Origin: Solen grandis
Taxonomy: Eukaryota > Mollusca > Bivalvia > Adapedonta > Solenidae
Assembly (NCBI GenBank): GCA_021229015.1
Contig: CM037782.1
Location: forward strand, 43,553,224 to 43,617,223
DNA: 64,000 nt
Direction: 5' to 3'
This document shows positions 59,750 through 64,000 of the stretch, one piece after another. The notes below the pieces were generated by a model. That model worked only from the letters and a program-made list of their open reading frames with translations. It had not been told where the DNA came from and did no database searches. The position numbers and the translations under genes were made by a program. The stretch's first letter is position 1, and each line of letters opens with the position of its first letter.

Positions 59750-60130
59750 TTTAACAAATAGAAACATCGCCGCTTACGAAGTATTACTGATGCGCTCGAT
59801 TTGCTCCGTGTGTTTCGGTAAAGTAAATTGTATGTAAAAAAAGACTGTTTGAATGCTGCTGTCTACCTGTATACCAGACTTATTAGAACCTTTTAATGCA
59901 AATATTACGATATCATACGCATGCATATTCAAACGATTCTACATTTAACAAATAAAATACGAAAGCCAGAACTCAATCTCAGTACAGACATATTCTGTTT
60001 GACAATGGAGCACTCCCGTCTACAGCGCGATACTGGGTATTTCCCAAGATGACATCAATTGGATGCTAATTTTGCAAACATTCGCACCGCACCCCTTGTT
60101 GAACTATAAAATTACCATGGCCTTCTGCCA
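59750..60130. promoter_or_regulatory. CpG-enriched, non-repetitive island (possible promoter or first exon)
   Basis: About 17 CpG dinucleotides fall in some 370 bp (for example ATCGCCGCTTACG, GATGCGCTCG, ACAGCGCGATAC, TTCGCACCGC). Most of the window outside the repeats is CpG-poor. No repeat signature or clear open frame was seen. Promoter function is inference only. Confidence 0.25.
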
Positions 60131-62349
60131 ATAGCCTGTGTTCCAACTACTGACTTTTTGCTCTATAAAGTACACATATTTCTAAATAACATACATAGAC
60201 ACAGGTGACTCCGAGGCTGCTAAGGTAGTTTTTATACACACCATGCCACTTATTCTGGAAAATATTTATGTACGATCTCAGGCTACACCAAAATGCAAAC
60301 AGCTATCAAGACTGTCGTACAAAATTTTAATTTTAATTTTTCTGCACTTTCGTGGCTGGCATGAATCCAAGACCTTAATGAACCCTATCCATGAATTAGT
60401 GATATCTATTTATCTGCCTGATTGAAATGTGTGAACTAAAATGCTTGCCATCAGTAAAACAAATCAAACTGAGGTCCCAAAATTGTTATACAGGAACAAA
60501 TGCCACCAGCATAAAACCTGCAGACCACAGATACTTGCTGGCTGATTAGGATAACTCATCAGTAAATAATTTCCCTGTTCAGATAGAAAGGTTTAATTAT
60601 TTTATTCAAAACCCAATTAGGAGAAAAGATTTCAGTCCTATCTGATCTGGTTTGCCTATGTCCTAACAGGAAGCAAACTCACAGATCTGTGTGGAGGGAA
60701 AAAATGGAGTATCACTCATCTTTTACATAAAGAACTGAATCACACATAACATTGCTACCGAGGACCTTCCTCCGAAAATGCAGAAGCCACACAGAGATAA
60801 ACCATAATGGCAAAGTTCTGAAATAAACCTATTTCCCTTTACTGCAAAAATGAAAAGCCATGCCAACCAGACATAAGGTTTTTCCAGACAGGAACAAAGT
60901 GCTTCTAACGGATATTAAATTCTACACAAAGACTTCGGTTCTATTCAGACGCATGCTGAATCTAGAAACACTGGGGATTTAGCTAACCTACAGACAAAAA
61001 CCTTATATAGAAACATTCATATCAAGTTACCTTTCAGACACGAGAGTCACTCCTTCCTCTTACATAAATCATGCTCCTGTCTCTCTTTCCAAAGCAAACA
61101 GCTACTTATTACACAGGAAATATGACAGGCATTCTGTGGCTAGTCATCTTTATTCCAAGACAATTACCAGTTTTTAATTTACACATCAGACAACAATCAA
61201 TGTCACAATACCATCAGGTACCCAAGACAGTCTCTCAGTCTCATCTTCCCGCATGCAACATAATATAATAATCCCTTAATCAAAACAGCAGAATAGTCTG
61301 TACAAACAGCATAAAAACAGTATTTTTTTGCAGGTTCTGTTCTATATATTCTTTATTTCACAGTACTATCAAGATCAGGGGAGATAACTCTATAAAACCG
61401 GTTTCAGACTTCGAGTGTTGCTTTCAGTCTGTTCTGGCCTTACAATGGTTGTACCTCAGGTATAAATAGCGCAACTGTGCGATCTAGGATAAAAAGTAAG
61501 CAAGCATCAGTCAATATAATTATACAAAAGCATACAGAATCAGCAGGTTAACTAGGGTCAAATCTGGTTACATGACATCACCTGGCATGTTATTCTTAAT
61601 TAAGATTATTGGAATTTTCTATTTTGGTAGGAAATATGTAACCTGTGGTTTACAGTGTCTTTAAGGATCAACAAATTGCTATTCCTGTCCCAAATATTGA
61701 TATCCACCTCCTCATGGTCAAGAGCCTGACATTTCAGAATGCTCTTAAGACTAATATATGCCAGACTTTTTAAGAGCTGTCTGTACAGAGTGCTGAATTC
61801 CCTTCTGAATGCTAACTACCATCTGAATGATTGCTGCATGAATACCAAGTCTGCTTTCAATGAAATGCAGCTGCCATTGCTCATTTATTGGGCGCATAAC
61901 TTTACAAAAAAACATCCAAATAATGTGCTTAACCCATCCTCATCCCTCTGTCTGATATATGAACAACATGCTTTGACCATCAGCTTTGTCGAACTGAAAA
62001 TATTGAGAAAGTTAAGAAAAGATCACTAACACCTGAGTAAAATACAAAACAAGAAGTGTTTTTTGAACTTGTGTCACCTACTGAAAGAAGCATGATGGGG
62101 AAAAAGTGTGACAAACAGACAGGACGACACAGAAGTGATCCCTATGTGCAACATCTGTAGACCGATATCAATCACTCTTCTGCCTCAATTAAATGATGAA
62201 TTGATCTCTTCATCAACAGTGTTCCATAAAATGTTCAATCACTCACCCTTTTCTTACATGCTGATAAATTATTCTTCAGAAGTTCCTGGGAAAATTATAT
62301 AGTGCATCAAACATCCAAATTCCTGATCAGGTTTTGTGTCATTCAATGA
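60131..62349. other. Mostly unique sequence, no gene seen
   Basis: Open frames of 60-96 codons at 60243, 61071, 61739 and 62108 have no family features. At 60500-60545 ACCTGCAGACCACAG and CTGGCTGATTAGG are weakly reminiscent of family A. Confidence 0.35.
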
Positions 62350-62597
62350 TTAACCCTTTATTTCATATAGACATGCTTTGATGCCTTGGGAAGCAGTGCA
62401 GACCCAGATCAAATAGTTCTTTCCAGGAGCCATCTGCATGATCAGGGTTTCCTCTTTGCTCATACAATACTATATAATATTTCACATTTTACATAGTCTG
62501 TGGGGTAAAGAAAACCCCATTGTTTCATAAAGCATTAAAAATTAACATTCATCAAGTCATACATTTGTACATGAATATTCATGAGGTAAATGGTTAA
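62350..62597. mobile_element. Family B TTAA MITE, copy B5 (248 bp), both ends present
   Basis: TTAACCCTTTATTTCATATA at the left; ATGAATATTCATGAGGTAAA then TGGTTAA at the right. The interior has GACCCAGATCAAATAG and GCTCATACAATACTATATAA. It is the clearest family B copy. Confidence 0.6.
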
Positions 62598-63053
62598 ACT
62601 GCATTTCATCAAAAACCTGGCTCTGGTCTATGTGCATTTCTAGCCAAGAACAAAATCTATAAAATATGCGTAATGAATGGTATACAATATCATGTGACAA
62701 AAACAATTTTCATAAACAAGCCAGCTGACTAACCGCTTGTCAACATGTGATAGGATAATTACGTCATGATTTACACACTGAATAAGGTTATTCTTAAACC
62801 ATCATGTGGATAATGGTAACAATTAATAAACGGCTGCAATTACAATCATAATCTGATATTTAACTTAGTATATACTATATAGTTAACATAATGACAAATA
62901 TTCCATATAATTAAGCTATGATGCAGCAGAGAAGAATTTTTCCTTCCATGGAATGCCTATAATGTGGCTTAAAAAGTTCTTTATTTAAACATGCATTCCT
63001 CTCAAGAATAGGGTCACTTGGTCAGTATACTGAGTTATAATTCAACACTTTGC

Positions 63054-63225
63054 TACACACAGACATGTTTTGAAGCATTGGAAAAAAGATCAGACAGATC
63101 AAACTGCCTGATCTGGGTCTCCTCTCTTTGCTATACAATACTGTAGCTCACACATACATTTGAACACACACTAACAATTTTTAATGTTGGCCTTAGACAT
63201 GAAGTTATCTATGAAAATGTTATGC
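63054..63225. mobile_element. Family B-related fragment, copy B6
   Basis: ACAGACATGTTTTGAAGCAT, GATCAAACTGCCTGATCTGG and TTTGCTATACAATACTGTAG match the interior of 62350-62597. Terminal TTAA is not seen. Confidence 0.45.
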
Positions 63226-64000
63226 CTCCGAGCAAATTAAAAGCAGCACTCAAACTGCGGTCCATTATGCATTTATTTGTCTTTTCTGTATGTCAACCCA
63301 TTGTGAATATTTATTTTGTGGCAACTGCGCAGTCTTGAAAGGCATCAATATACTGCGACATGTGGACCCATCTGTTTTTTATTTGTGCTCCAGTTATGCA
63401 TTTGTATTTTGTTTTACTTAAAAAAGATGCACTTTAGTAGCAGTTTTTTCAATGCATTTGTTAACCTGGTTAAAAGACAAATCTTTTTCAAGGCAAACAG
63501 ATGATTTCAATAAAACACAAAACAATACCATCACATTTGAACAGAAAACATTACCGTTAACTACGTTCAAATGCACCCCAGGGCTTTGCAAACTAAGTTT
63601 GCGAAACATACATCCCTTAATAATAATCCACCAATCTGTTGTTCTTTCAAAAGGGGTAATACGGTACCTCTATTCTTTTATTATTCTTCACTGACTTTGG
63701 AAGTGTTAACATGGTCATTAAATATTTTATCTAATGGCTTTTACTTTTTATGGAAAAACTGGATCTCACTCATTTGTAGGTAAAATTTGACAAAGTCAGA
63801 CAAATTGTCAATATTTAAACAACTCTGGAGAAATAAGAGCATTCAGTCAATGATTTGACGGTTGATGGGAGCTAATTCATTATCTAATTTATCACCCCAC
63901 CCATCCTAATCAGTACTGGCAACTTACCATATGGCAGAAATCTGGTTCATTTTTTCATGCTAAAAACTTACTTGAAGAAGCTTTGAAAATTGTTAAAATG
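63226..64000. other. Unannotated sequence with minus-strand donor-like sites at the window edge
   Basis: On the minus strand CTTCTTCAA/GTAAGTTTTT (about 63971) and GCCATATG/GTAAGTTGCC (about 63926) look like splice donors. No exon can be defined because the sequence stops at 64000. Confidence 0.2.

Overview
The window looks like non-coding, repeat-dense nuclear DNA of a mollusc, most likely a bivalve. The reasons are: no bacterial-type genes or operons; AT-rich intron-like sequence; tRNA-headed SINEs; a spliced nuclear-receptor exon; and many copies of repeats with tandem cores between short subterminal inverted repeats, an arrangement known from bivalve genomes. Species assignment is inference. 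A run of exactly 100 N at 18862-18961 marks a scaffold join.

Genes: one exon is secure. It lies on the minus strand at 25536-25659 and carries the first zinc finger of a nuclear-receptor DNA-binding domain, with a canonical acceptor and donor. The rest of that gene is not visible, so much of the window is probably intron or flank. Two short plus-strand exons (22533-22572 and 23427-23515) form a phase-compatible but unproven model. A 241-bp open stretch at 47681-47921 (minus) is an unproven coding remnant.

Mobile DNA dominates. (1) Family H: 12 copies ending in GCTCACCTGAG / CTCAGGTGAGC plus a GGGCC hairpin, enclosing one of three tandem cores (about 145, 160 or 320 bp). (2) Family D: three copies with an unrelated subterminal repeat (GCTCGACTATTC / GAATAGTCGAGC) and a 163-bp core, but the same outer design. 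Both resemble Helentron-associated non-autonomous elements (HINE / 'pearl'-like). (3) Three TTAA-flanked MITE families (A, B, C), piggyBac-like. (4) A degraded Tigger/pogo transposon with a recognisable transposase N-terminus, and a second Tigger-like MITE. (5) A hAT-like element. (6) SINEs and SINE heads. (7) Tandem arrays and minisatellites.

Layout: 1-18.8 kb holds SINEs, family A, H copies and arrays, nearly all in plus orientation. The N gap follows. From 19 to 64 kb the same families lie almost entirely in minus orientation, with the receptor exon at 25.6 kb, the Tigger relic at 27.9-29.2 kb, D elements at 31-37 kb, minisatellites at 39 and 45 kb, a hAT-like element at 51-52 kb, and sparse sequence from 59 kb on.

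The window contains its own empty sites for three insertions: TTAA for family A, TA for Tigger, and a T-run for family H. These support the element boundaries without outside data. The orientation switch at the N gap is the most unusual large-scale feature.
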